NCBI GenBank assembly: GCA_009741485.1
Contig: CM019215.1
Coordinates: 81,672,187-81,736,186 of the forward strand
Source: Malurus cyaneus samueli
Taxonomy: Eukaryota > Chordata > Aves > Passeriformes > Maluridae
Direction of reading: 5' to 3'
DNA: 64,000 nucleotides
Positions 52,601 through 64,000 of the stretch are shown one piece after another. The position numbers were made by a program, and so were the translations under genes. The notes beneath the pieces are model-generated. The model was not told where the DNA came from. It did no database searches and saw nothing but the letters and a program-made list of their open reading frames with translations. Positions within the stretch are counted from its first letter, which is position 1; each line of letters opens with the position of its first letter.

Positions 52601-55438
52601 GCTAACTTCGGATTATCTTCCCACAAGTGATTTCTTTAGTGTTCTCATGAAAGTGACTTCTAAATTAATGAGAAATACCCTGAGTGTTTATCCTATTGAG
52701 CTTTCTCTTGCTGCCTGAAAAAAAAATTAATCACTGTTTAATTAATTATTTAGTCAGATCCCTTTTGCAAAGAAATATCTTCATGCAAGCAGCTCTCACC
52801 ACCAGACTTAAACAAAATCAGCACTCCTATCTCATTTGATTTAATAGGAGATTACAGGCTAAATACCACTTTAATATTGCATACTAAACAAACACAAAAA
52901 GAATAGTTCATCCAGGGGAAAACAGCAAGTTTGGAAGATCTGGTGTTATTTGCCTTCTACTGTCATCAAGGAGGACACTTGAGACTTGGAACGGCAGACT
53001 TGTCATCACCACAGGATGTAGCTCTCGTTAAAAGGGAATACTATTTTTAAAATATAACACAGATGTCTTAGCAGAATTCTAAACAGATGTATGATAACAC
53101 ACAATCCACACATAAATAGAAATGGCTAAAGGCAAAACAACACAATTAGGCAAAAAGTAAGACTTTTCTGGGGTTTTTTTTATTCTTTTTGTAGATAAAT
53201 ATTGACTAATGTAACGCAAGAGCATCGCAACCATATCCCTACTAAAGGTGAGTGACTGAAACTGATATATCAACTCTTCTCATTGTTACATTTCTTGGCT
53301 CAGGTGCACATTGAGAAAAGTCCTTCCCGAAAGTACTTAGCAGCTGTTCTGAAGCCACCAAATTGATGAATAACAGCAGTGCCAAGTCTTGACTACGAAC
53401 AAAGAGGATATGACAAGAGATTTCTGTTCTTGCAGCGGTGCTTAGGTGACAAGCCTCGTGGAACAAGTACATCTGAGGGACATTTGGGACAGGCAAAGCA
53501 ATTCAACCAAGCAGTGAACTTGGATGACAATAATTCATGTTAAAACCTGTCAGCATCCAAAGGTATGATACTGTCAGGGAAGTGAAGCTATCAGCCTCAA
53601 TCTTGTGCTCCTCCTGTTTAAAAGCATGAGCTCTGCCTCACTTCCGAAAGGCAGCAGAGAAGCCCAGAAGGACACCACACACAGTGCACACAAACCACCT
53701 CTTCACTCATTGCAATTTTCAGTGCTTTTGTTGCTGTTTTCTCTCCCTAATTTCACATAGAAGAGCAAGTCCCTTCCCCTCCTCATGGCTGCCCTGCCAC
53801 TCCCATCCCAGACAAACCAAGGGTCTCTGCAGAAGAGATTATCCAGCACATGGGGCACAGTGGAAACTGCCCCGTCCCAGAGAACCACCTCCCTTAAGAT
53901 CTATCTCTGGGCTTGTTTTTCTCCTGCCTCTTCACATCTCTTTTCCTTGCTCATCCGTGACTCCAGGTTTCTCCTGTGTGACACAATCAGCCCTGCAGCA
54001 GGGGAGTTAACTGACCAGGCTCCACCTCAGCATGAAGCTGTCAGAAGTTCATAATTCTCCTACAAAATGTCCCAGAACTTTCCACATTACACCTCTCTGT
54101 TTGGGGAATACATGCAACACCCGTCCATACTAATCCTTATTTACTCTTCCTGCCAATGATGCTGCAAGGCTAGGATGCCTCCAGATCTGAGGATGAAAAC
54201 CTGGATTTTGAGATTCTTTCCCCATTTCAACAGCCTGCTTATGCCATGCATCCATATCGCTCTCAGTCAGAAATCCCTGAAAGATTTCTCTGCTTTCTCT
54301 GAGCTCAAGGTTGGGCAACCAGGGCTGCACTTTGCACCAATCTCAGAGGAAGCACCGACCATGTGGACAGTGAACACCTGTGCAGGGTGAACAAAGCTTT
54401 CACATCCCCACAGTTCTGAAAAGCCAGCTGACACAATTCATATGCAGCCAGAAGGTTCAAAGACAAAGCTGCATTTTAACCAGACACATTGCCTCTGACC
54501 TTCCTGTTCCCAGATTCAGGTAGCACACCATTATTACTCCCATTTTTTCCACACAGAAATCCATATTCACCACATCTTAAAGGGAATCAAGTAATGATTC
54601 TTACCAGTTAACTTCAGAAAATCAAGATGTGCTCTACTCCCCATCTCCTAAGGCTCTTCACCCTTTTCCCTACCTCTGTCCCTCGTTTACTCACCATGAG
54701 CATCAGCTGCTTGGTGCTGTAGAAGAAACCTCAGCAGCAGCAGCAGCATCTCTCACCTGAAGGTGGTCTGAAGAGCAGGGTGAGGAGAGGGAAGAGCAAC
54801 CAGGTTACCAGAAAAACTGTCCTTTGTTTTCCAAGCTGTAATATGGAATAAGAAATCAATATTGAGTTTCAGCTAAAAAGAGAAAGATTTTATTCTAGAT
54901 ACTCTTTCTGTCATTGACTGGGTAAGGCATATTTTCTCCAGCTAATAAGTTCTATATCTTTATATGAACTATTAAGGGAATATATAACTAAAAAGGTTTT
55001 AAAGTAAACTTACTTTGTAAAAGACATTTTAATAACAGCAGATTGTAATTTCAAAGCTAGCTGTTGAGCATGTATCCCAGGTTATTTATGTTCCTCATCA
55101 TAATACTGGGTTAGTGCATGAAGATAAAATAAGCTGGTTTATTTGTTATTGAAATGGTTCTTTCCCCTAGAAATGTGTATTTCCTTTATCTTTATAGAGC
55201 TACTTTAAGAGAGAGAAAAAATGGGCAAAATCTCTTAGTATGCAGTTCAGCTTTATCTGCAGCCCAATGGACTAACTTTATTTGTATGCACTAATTTTAT
55301 TTGTTGTTTCAAACATTATTTGGTGGCTATCCGCATCCCACTGAACACTATCATAGTATAGACTCTGAGATCATGGTGCGTCATATATCCATAGTATATA
55401 GACACAGCACATTTCCCCCTCTGCGGAAAAAATAAAGA
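49688..55438. other. Intergenic, no gene recognised
   Basis: No exon of a known gene. An unassigned exon-like interval lies at 51108-51164. An inverted repeat AATTATCA / TGATAATT with a 9-base loop lies at 51387-51411. A (CAG)5 run lies at 54732-54746. Short hydrophobic frames such as 50933-51115 come from T-rich DNA. Confidence 0.55.
51108..51164 (+). other. Possible 57-base microexon, unassigned
   Basis: Bounded by a strong acceptor (ATTTTGTTTACAG), with a T-rich tract and a possible branch point TTAAC about 45 bases upstream, and by a donor AAT/GTGAGT. The length is a multiple of three and the frame starting PCDENHEK is open for 19 codons. No family is recognised. A chance splice-site pair is a real alternative. 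Confidence 0.2.
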
Positions 55439-55600
55439 ACGAGGAGTCAGAGGTGAAAAGGGAGAGCGGAGGAAGAGGCTGGAAAGTGGATTCATGAGTC
55501 GGAAGAGGAAGCGCAGAACAGCGGATAGGGGAAAGGGAACGGATCATGGCCGACCTGGAGCGCGCAGGGAAAGGGTGGTGGCCATTGTTTCCTGGGAAAA
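55439..55600 (+). promoter_or_regulatory. CpG-rich, purine-rich spot (possible unannotated promoter or exon)
   Basis: About 160 bases with nine CpG's, many times the local rate. They include tandem ETS-like cores (CGGAAGAGGAAG at 55499-55510) and a GCGCGC-type run near 55559-55565. A start codon in a fair context (GATCATGG, 55543-55550) opens only 35 codons. No known gene is recognised here. Confidence 0.3.
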
Positions 55601-55964
55601 TGGAGGAGCAAAGACATCTCAGCAGGTTGGGCAGAAGAAGAGGAAGAGTATAGAAATGGGGCTGCATGGAAGGTCATACTGCTGTTGGCACTTATAGAGG
55701 CTGGAAGAAGTGAGGGAAAAGGAAAGAATAAATACAACTGCTTCCGCTGATACCCACTACTCCCCAAAGCTCATCTCCCCACAGCTCCTGGAGAGGCTCA
55801 GCCCCAGGGCTCCTCTCTGGTCACTCACCAGTGCAGTGGCTAAGGAGCCCCAGAGAACTGGGGCTGTCCAAATCACTCTTTTGGCCTAAGGTGCTCTAAG
55901 AGTGACAGCACTAAGATAGGACTGACTGCAACCAGCCTGGGACTTCCCAGGTCAAGATAAAGAG
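55601..55964. other. Intergenic, nothing recognised
   Basis: Purine-rich on the plus strand to about 55740, then mixed sequence leading into a CR1 copy. No exon is seen. Confidence 0.5.
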
Positions 55965-56405
55965 TCCAATGAGGGGCCACTGAGGTGATGAAGAGACGGG
56001 AGCACCTCCCCTGCAAGGAAAGTCAGAGATGGGGCTGTTCAGACTGGAGAAGAGCAGGCTTAGGGAAAGTCTCATGACATGAATAAATAATAGAGTGGAG
56101 AGTAAAAAGAGAATGGAGCCAAGCTCTTCTCAGTGCTGAACTGTGACAGAGCAAAATCAGTGCGTTTCAACAAACAGAAACACAGAAAGTTCTGTCTGAA
56201 CATCAGGAAATGCTTTTTCATTGTGAGGGTGATCAAGCACTGAGACAAATTATTCAGAGAGGCTGTAGAGTCTCAGTTCCTTGGAGATTTTCAAAAGCCA
56301 TGGGGACATGATCCTGAGTGACAGGCTGTAGGTGGCCCTGCTAGAGCAGAGTAGGATGTTCAGGATCCCCTCAGAGGTGCCTTCCAGCCTGAAGCACTCG
56401 GTGAC
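55965..56405 (+). mobile_element. CR1 LINE, 3' fragment, diverged
   Basis: CR1 hallmarks on the plus strand: GGGCCACTGAGGTGATGAAG, GGAGCACCTCCCCTGCAAGG, GGGGCTGTTCAGACTGGAGA, GAACATCAGGAAATGC, and a diverged 3' part at about 56230-56400 ending near GTGCCTTCCAGCC. The typical sequence between about 56090 and 56160 is poorly kept. The open frames at 56332-56896 run out of its 3' end and are not genes. Confidence 0.8.
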
Positions 56406-59400
56406 ACTGCCCGTGCCAGTCTGTAACACAAATAATGGGCTGCATCTGCACTGCACATCATACCGGGGCCGTGGCTCAGCTGAGGCACCCAGGACCTTGC
56501 TCCAGCAGCACTTTGCCTTTGCAGCCAAGAGAGAACTGGGCACAGAGGAGCTTCCCTGTGGTTTCATTTATCCTGGAAGGAAGTCCCAGAGGAATGGCAA
56601 TGTGCTCGTACAAACTCCAGCCAGGGTCAGTAGAAGAGAAGGTAAATTCACTTCTAGGTAAATTCACAATTAGTGTCGTCGTGGCTGGTCCCACTTCACT
56701 CACAGCTTCTGGATGTTACAGCAGTACGGGAAGAGCTGACAAACACAAGTGCTTCATGTCAGCCACGCTTGAGCCACCTGACAAACTGGCTCCTTCTCCT
56801 GAGGGACAAGACCCCACAGCTGGCACACCCAATGTTCCAGTCAATATTTCATCGTTATTTTTAAAATATGCCTTCCAGTTCCTAATAATAAACTGAATAG
56901 GATTTGAAAGAGAGGTAGCTGCGGAAAAGAATCGCTCATATGTTGTTGTATACAAGTATTTCGGCCTCTCTAAGGCAGAAATAACACAACAGGCAATCTA
57001 GAAAAGTCTTCGAATACTTCTATACCTTGGTACAATATAAATTTTGGTTAAAAAAATCAAGCATTTTTTCTGGAAAATTTACCCAGGAGATCATGACCTG
57101 AAAAAAAAAATCTAGCCTTTAATATGGGGGATTTATTTAATTTTTAAACCATGCAACATTGAATTATACATGCATTATTTAATTTTTATAATAACACAGT
57201 CTCAAATGCACAAAATATAAAAAAATGCAAAAAAAATTTTAAAGGGAGTATGGCATTGTAAAAGTAAAACTTTATCAGTGGGGGAAAAAAACCCACAGGA
57301 AGTTTGTACCCACCCAGTGAAAGGTTAAAGGCTTGTCACATGAGGAATTTTTATTGTTTATACACAGATGTATTCCTTCAGCTAGGGCGGTACACCTAAA
57401 TGGTGTTCTTACTTCCTCCCTCTGTGTCCAAGGTCTAATAATACAAACAGAATTAGAGATAAATATCATTTTTATGCTTGTTTTTCATCCCTGGCAACTC
57501 TATAAAGTGATCTCTAGATAAAGTTTCAGGGCTAAAATAAATTCACATACTTTGCAGTAAGTCTAGATAGGCTGCAGAACAAGTTACATCGAAATGTCAT
57601 CTAATTACAGAAAATTCACTCTTCCTATCCAGACCCCATACCAATAGCCCATCTTTTTCCCTTAAAGGGAAAATTCCAGAGTTCAGGCATTAGATATTCT
57701 CAGGTTGGAGTGGGTTTGGAAGGCAGCTTCAGACCACACGAGAGGGGGTCACAAGCCTTGCCTGCAAAGGGTCACCCCAGCTCTTTGCACTTTGCTCTTT
57801 GCATTTACACAGGACTCGCCACACAGATGGGAATAAATTGGTACTTTTCAAAATGGGAATGACACCTGCTGGAGTCTCACAGGCTACTGACAAGCAGGCC
57901 TGACACCAGCATGTCATTACCACCGTCAGAATTACAGTGAGTGACAGCCAGAAAATTGTTAAGTATTTCAGCAGGGTTGGGGTAGAGCTCTGATCAATAT
58001 TTAAGCACCTCTGTTTGCAGAAGCAACATTCTTATTTGCTTTAAAAATACTTCTCATTACAGTGCAGTCCAGAATTCATAAAGCAAAATACAGCCATGTG
58101 GCATTAGTGAATAATCCTATGCTTTGCTTTCTTGTGTGAGAGAATTTTCATAGCCATATGGAAGTATCTCAGTAATTCCTGTTGTAATTGAACTGAAACT
58201 ACTGGATTAAGACAATCTTCCATCTTCAATACTTACCTGCAGAACCAATTTACTTCAGGACCTACCTCACAATGAAATACTGTGGAAATTGATGATTTTC
58301 TGATTGCAACTATTGGCTTCAAGTGCTGGAATGGCAGGAGACTGTGCTGAGTCTCTGAGTTTCTTCTGTTTCTGGCTATTATTGCCATAAAACACCTCAA
58401 CCATGAAGAAAAAAACTTGCTCTTATAACCTTGAATTATATCTCTGTCTGCAACAAAAACAACAAAAATCTGAGGTGAAGGTATGGAAAGGTATGCAAAG
58501 CAGAGTTATTTTCCTGGTTTAGGTGGGAGTTCCTGGAATTCAAACAAACTGAAGTGAACTCTTCTCAAATGATAAACTGTCTGAACCCAAGTGTGGAAAA
58601 TACCAGACCTGAAGTACTGGTCTAGAAAAAAATGCATGAGATGAGACTGGAGCGCAGCTTAAAATGAGCAGGGCTCTTCCTCGCTGGTTCCTGTGCAGTA
58701 AATCTCTTATGGTATCGACTGTTTCAGACACCTTGGGAGCCTTTGCTTGTGAGCAATAGGAGTAACAGAAAGTGACCTTAAAGAAGAATCACAATGACAA
58801 ATTTTCCCCATCAGTGCCAAGATGGCTGCACCTCTATCACTGTCCAAAACACAAAAAGCAAGGAAATTAATTCTTCAATTCGGTATTGAGATTAGCTAAG
58901 TTTTGGATAAATTCCTGGAAATTAAAATGCAGTGAAATCTAATGGACATCCCAGTGCCAAGCCAGGTCAATGTCAGATGAGATCTGTGTGCATCTAAGAA
59001 TGAAATTTTAGGTGTGTTGCAAGCTCACATATTTATTTTGTAATTGGAAAAGGATTCAGGGTTCAGTGACCCAGGTAAACTGGAATGAGGTTAACACATT
59101 AAACTCCAGCTGCTTCTGATGAGCATTACTTTCAACCATTGTCATTGCTGATGCAGGACTGCAAGGATTATACATTAATTATCAAAAATGAATGGAATCA
59201 CATATGCATGGTCTGAAGAAAGACTGTACAGATTATATGTGGGAATGTATTTGGTATAAAACTCCACATCATCTTGTGCATCACTAGGAGGCGGCTCATT
59301 TGCATGAACTGAATTTCAGTCTGACAGTCTGCAGAGTAATTTTTCAAAAGGGTTTGAAATATAAACCTTCTTAATAAAAGGGTGGATTTACTTATGATAG

Positions 59401-62214
59401 TTTATATCTGCTTTACTTTCTTGCTACTAGTAAATCTGTCAACTGAGTTTTCAAGGTACTCTCTAAATTCTCCACTCCAGGAACCTAAAGATGGTTTCAT
59501 GTATCTTAAAGCACTGTGCGTTACTACTAAAGTGGAAGATGAAGCTATAAACAAAATTCAAATGATTTTGAAAATACCATTACTTATCTTAAAAGTGTCA
59601 CTGTAGCACAGGAGAGAATGTCTCTCTCAACCACACATCGCATTATACAAAGTTTTTATAATAAAGGAGTTAATGGCTACCAGTGAGCATAAACCAGAAT
59701 ACTGTGGATCAGTTTTTAACAGAAAAGGAAAGCAGAGTGAGTTTTGTGCTTGGAAATATTCCATGAATGAGTCTCACATAGTAATTTCATTTGATAAAGG
59801 AGATGTCAGTCTGTAATTCATAAGGCACCTCAACTCTGTGAGCATTAAAAACTGAGCCAGTTTAAAAGATGCATATTTTGAGGTCCTGGTCCCTCAGTCA
59901 GGCAAAATAAAATACTTTCCCTACGTCAAAGAAAAGCTTTTCCGTAAGCCTTCAAGATTGCATTGTAAGGGAGAAATATTGCCCTCTCCTCAGGCAGTAA
60001 AAGCCTGGTATTCAGTGAGCCAGTGTTCTTCTGAAGTATGAACACCACAGGATTTCTGAGCATGGAGTAAGCAAAGCCATTTTGGAGACACATCTGCACA
60101 CTGACAGGAATCTGAGAAGGGCAGTCTCCTCAAGTCAAAGCCCTTTAAAAAAACCTTCTCTTTTAACTGCAGGACTGTGCTTTGCCTAAGTACCCTTTTC
60201 AAGCCTTGTTTTGAAAGGTAATTCATAAGGAGTGTTCACACATGACTAACAGCATGGGGTTGCTGCTTTCATCGACCCTTGAAATGTAATCACTCAAAAC
60301 GATAAAACACCTTCTGCTGAGGAGAACAGATTTGCCTGAAGGGAGATGATTTGCACACCGGGGTCACCTGTGAACACCCGAAACCAGCACCAGCTTAATC
60401 CCTTCAGACAGAGCTGTGATGTTCCCTTTTGGAAAACTGTTGAGTGGCCAAAGGACACATCTACCAAATCTAGAGAGCACATGTGATCACAAATACTCTT
60501 ACCTTCATCAGCAGAGAAGTTACGAGGCAGTCGCTCAGAGTGAGCCAAAGGTACTGATCTACCTGACCCCTTTCCAATCATGTAAGTTTGCACAAAAGAG
60601 TTTACAGGCTGTGTTTGGATGTGTATAATTATTAAACTGTCTTTAAGGAACCTACAAAAAAATTACCCACAAGTGTTACCTTTCAAGAAAAAAAGCTAGA
60701 TCTTGCTTACCCCAGAGAGAGATTTCACATCATAGAAAGAGCTCCTTGCCCCACTGCCTGCAGCAGCTGACTGAACTGCTACAGAGCCAGGGCAGGCTGC
60801 TGCTCAACTGAGAGGCACCTCTGCATGTTCAATTCAGAAAACAATTCAGTGAGAAGGATTATTGCATAGAAAAATAAATTTCTGATGCCCCCAGAGATAG
60901 ATATGTATCCAAAGCAGGCTTTAAGCTATGCATTGAAGGAAGCTGAGCAGCAAATAAGCAAGATACAAATCCACATTAAGCCAACAGGGAGATAAAAGGC
61001 AGTGTGCTTACCCAGAACTTTCTGGTCTGACTTCCATGCAGTATCCCAACCTCTGTGAGCAAGAGTATGGAACTTCCAAATTTGGAACTGGAGGAAAAAC
61101 AGATCTCTTGGGTGAAAAAAAAAAATGGAGGTGCTTTGGTATTGTGGCATGAGGCAGGTTAGCTGCAGTAATGTCAGTATTTCTGATGTCTGTCCATTTT
61201 AAACCACACTGGTTAAAAAAAAAAATTAATCCCACAGTCATTTACTACCAAACTGTCCAGCAAAGCTGAGAGGATACAACCAAGCCCTTTATACTATAGG
61301 ATGATCATACTGATCTGAAATACGGAGGATACTTTACTTCTGTAATTGTCCTGAGGAATAACTGTACCACAGCAAACATTTCTATGATTAATGGTGTTTC
61401 AGGTAATAGCATATACTGAAAATAAAATGTATTGAGAAATATAAGAAACTCTATGTGATTTGTTCCTGTGTTTCTTCATTCAAATGTTAGAGGCACTTTT
61501 AGAGAGTAAAGATGACAATAAAGAATGACACTGCAGAGTACCAGCCTCAAGTATGTCGTAGTCTTACTGGAGAAGGTAAAATCTGGATTGAAAAGAAAAA
61601 CAATTGAAGGGGAAAAAAAAGCTCCAGTCTTAGCTAAAGTGCAACTACTTTCTTTGCATCACCAATTTTGAAAACATTAAAGGATTTACCCCCTCTACTG
61701 CCCAGTGTGGCCTACCCCAAGTAATTGTGTTCACATTGACATTGAATTCTAATAACGAAAACCCCACAAGCTATGAAAAGCTTATTACATCATCTTTTTT
61801 ATTTTTAAAACTTTCGCTAGATAACTTTGCTATTAAGTATCAAGACTACTGTGATCTGGCTTTCTCCACAACTTTTCAGTAAATCACTCCTGTTCCACAA
61901 TAGCTACTTAGCAGGATAAAAACAGAATCAATCTCGTACACAAACCGTATATTTTTAGTGATTTTCAAAAGCCATTGATTGCAGTACTTTCCTTATCACT
62001 GAAAATGAACGCATTTCTATCCCCAAAAGGTTTAAGAGGAAGGGATAATAAATAAGAATAATTCTCCTGATTTTATATAAAAGCCATGACTTAAAAGGAT
62101 TACAGCATGATTTGTTGTTTAGTAGGTATTACAGCCCAGATTTAAACTATGTTATAATCAATGGAAATCTTTCCTTGGGGCTTAAATTAGCTCTATATCA
62201 AGACACACACACAG
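56406..62214. other. Intergenic, no gene recognised
   Basis: AT-rich sequence (very AT-rich at 57000-57250) without a recognised exon. The open frame at 56435-56896 (153 codons) overlaps others on both strands and has no domain. The frame at 59382-59606 has a hydrophobic start but no family match. Confidence 0.55.
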
Positions 62215-62270
62215 ATTCTCTCCTCCCCAATACCTCAGAGAGATTTCTGAGTTATTGGGGAGGAGGTAAT
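62215..62270 (+). other. Strong 56-nt hairpin, possible structured RNA
   Basis: The left arm CTCCTCCCCAATA (62220-62232) is perfectly complementary to TATTGGGGAGGAG (62253-62265). Inside, CTCAGA (62234-62239) pairs with TCTGAG (62246-62251) across a 6-base loop, GAGATT, with one C/T mismatch between the two helices. Outside, ATT (62215-62217) pairs with AAT (62268-62270) plus one T-G wobble. In all there are 22 Watson-Crick pairs in 25 positions. The size is near the lower limit of a microRNA precursor. I do not recognise the arms as any known microRNA. Confidence 0.35.
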
Positions 62271-62313
62271 AGGGCTTAAATGCATAAGCCCTACTAGACC
62301 AGCTGCTGCAGCT
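62271..62313 (+). repeat. Second hairpin and adjacent palindrome
   Basis: AGGGCTTA (62271-62278) and TAAGCCCT (62285-62292) form a perfect 8-bp stem with a 6-base loop, directly after the 56-nt hairpin. A third palindrome, AGCTGC T GCAGCT, follows at 62301-62313. The 10-mer GGGCTTAAAT inside the second hairpin also occurs as a direct repeat at 62178-62187, just before the first. Confidence 0.85.
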
Positions 62314-64000
62314 TCCCAGTTTAGAGAAGGGAGATGGAAGTGGCACAGCTCAAGCAGTGCAGTGCCATAATTCACAGATGCCTACTCTCTGGGAAAAGGG
62401 CACACAGGAATTGATAAAATACATATATCCCACATATGCAAACTATTTTGAAGGAGCTGCTACCAGGCTGTAGAACCAAGCAGACAAACCAGCCCAGGAC
62501 AGAGCTGGGGATGTTGGCACATCCTCACAGTGGCTGTCATCAGCTCGGTCACCACTGCTGTGCACACACCCACACAGCTCAGAGCTCAGTGCTCAGTGCC
62601 CACACTCCTCCCAGCACTCCCAGCTCAAGCCTTTGACCCAAGCAGCTCACATCACCTGCTGGGGTGCAGGATCACTGCAAGAGCAGCACGGCACAGCCAA
62701 GGCTACCTGCAAACTTCACACAGGCACTGCCTGAACTCACTTGGCAGCTCTTCCACTTTGGTGCATGACCAGCACGAGGTTCAGCCCAGCAGGCATGAAA
62801 AAGCAATTAAATGAAATGACCTGACCCCTCAAATCCGCTGTCCTTCGTTTTGACTTCATTCCTCACATCTTCCTCCTTACGCTTGTATCCTCTTCCCACT
62901 TAACCTCCTGCTGACAAAATGCCTGCTTGCTCCACATCCCTCTGGCAAAAAATCCTCCTCCTTAGCATCCTGATGAGGAAACCCTGGTGTGCTAATTCCT
63001 CCACATCTTCCTCTGCAAGGACTAAGTAATGGGATTTCACTTTGGGGTAGAACACCTGATCAATGGCCAAGCCTGAGGCCAGGACACCTTTGTCCCTGCA
63101 ATTAGCTTCCTGTGCACCAGGCAAAGAGCAACTCCATCCCACACCCATCTAGGACGAAAGCTTCACAAACTCCATTCAAACTTTCAGAATCAAAGAACAG
63201 TTGAGTGTAGAACTCACTTAGTATTCCTCTTACACTTTAAACCACTCTTTGTATCTTTTCACATCAAATCTAAAATCTAAAATGCTTTTTCCCACTCTTT
63301 ACTGTGTCATTCCTTATAAACAAGTAAATAAGAAAAATGGGAAAATATTGTCCTGTAAAGAGATTTTTCTTTTCTCCTGTAACAAAAATTGTAATATTGA
63401 AATGAGCTTTATTGTACAGAATTGTGACCAGTCATTTCATTGCAGAAATTATCACATTATATTCATTAACCACAAGACAGTGGTGCCTCAAGGTTAGTGC
63501 CCATGGTCTGGGAGTTTAGAATTTAGGTGACAGCAATTGTATGAGCCATGAAAAGGACCACACACACTTAAGCATTGTTTAACATGCTGCCTATGTCTGC
63601 ATGGCATCAGTGAGGGCATTATGTCCAAATCCTGTGATAACATCCACATCTGAAACTGAAATCCTACATTTAAATGATAAGACAGTGATGACAGCCATAG
63701 ACTGCGTGACAAAGCAGCATCTGCAATCTCAGTCCTAAACTCTGAGCTGATGGGAGACGGACCTGAATGCTAAAGGCACAAAGAGAGTATCTATCACTTT
63801 TATATCTTATATTCATGACACAGAGGGAAGATACTACATCTGAACAAATAATACCAAATGATCCTGGTCTCTGAATACTTTGAGACTGAAAGGAGTGAGC
63901 ATAATAGATCCACAGAGGTGTAGGCCACAAAAAGCAGTAATTAATTGACACAGGATGCCTCTCTGTATTTTAAAAGTGATTAGTGCTCATCTATTTAGTC
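62314..64000. other. Intergenic, no gene recognised
   Basis: No exon recognised to the end of the window. The open frames at 62436-62814 and 62900-63148 (minus) lie in a locally C-rich stretch and show no domain. If CD40 or another neighbour follows CDH22 in this genome, it starts beyond the window. Confidence 0.55.

Noticed and set aside
56332..56896. Open frames of 109 and 153 codons
   Set aside because: They start in or just after a CR1 3' end and overlap each other. Probably transposon-derived or chance frames.
1..64000. CRISPR arrays, bacterial operons, tRNA or rRNA genes
   Set aside because: No regularly spaced repeats, ribosome-binding-site-led gene strings, cloverleaf or rRNA signatures were seen. 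The content is that of a vertebrate chromosome.

Overview
The window looks like bird nuclear DNA. It carries several chicken-repeat-1 (CR1) LINE 3' ends, two pieces of what I recognise as a bird ERVL-type LTR, vertebrate splice signals, and a vertebrate cadherin exon. Most of it is AT-rich and poor in CpG. The species cannot be named from this window.

Layout: positions 1-503 are the 3' end of an intron. Positions 504-1003 are the last coding exon of a type II classical cadherin, best matched to CDH22 (PB-cadherin). It holds the inner edge of the membrane helix and the whole cytoplasmic tail, with the p120-catenin and beta-catenin binding regions. The 3' UTR follows, with a cluster of AATAAA signals between 1855 and 2103. 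From about 2.1 kb to the end (about 62 kb) I find no exon of any gene I recognise. The longest open frames there (150-167 codons) have no recognisable domain and look like chance frames.

The gene-free stretch holds CR1 fragments at about 6.9, 9.6, 24.1-24.8 (minus strand) and 56.0-56.4 kb. It holds a 3' LTR piece at 14.2-14.7 kb and a 5' LTR piece at 28.8-29.2 kb. It also holds a G/T-rich block with long G runs at 15.8 kb, a (CTACAAAA)7 array at 25.3 kb, a 23-bp duplication at 49.6 kb, and a five-N assembly gap beside a purine-rich run at 39.0 kb.

The strongest unexplained structure is at 62.2 kb. A 56-nt imperfect hairpin with a 6-nt loop is followed directly by a second perfect hairpin and a third palindrome. 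Weaker leads are two small CpG-rich spots (5.9 and 55.5 kb), unassigned exon-like intervals with good splice signals (38.0 and 51.1 kb; a weaker one at 30.8 kb), and two motif clusters that could be enhancers. No new coding system is visible. The likeliest role of the 62 kb is intergenic or regulatory DNA downstream of CDH22.
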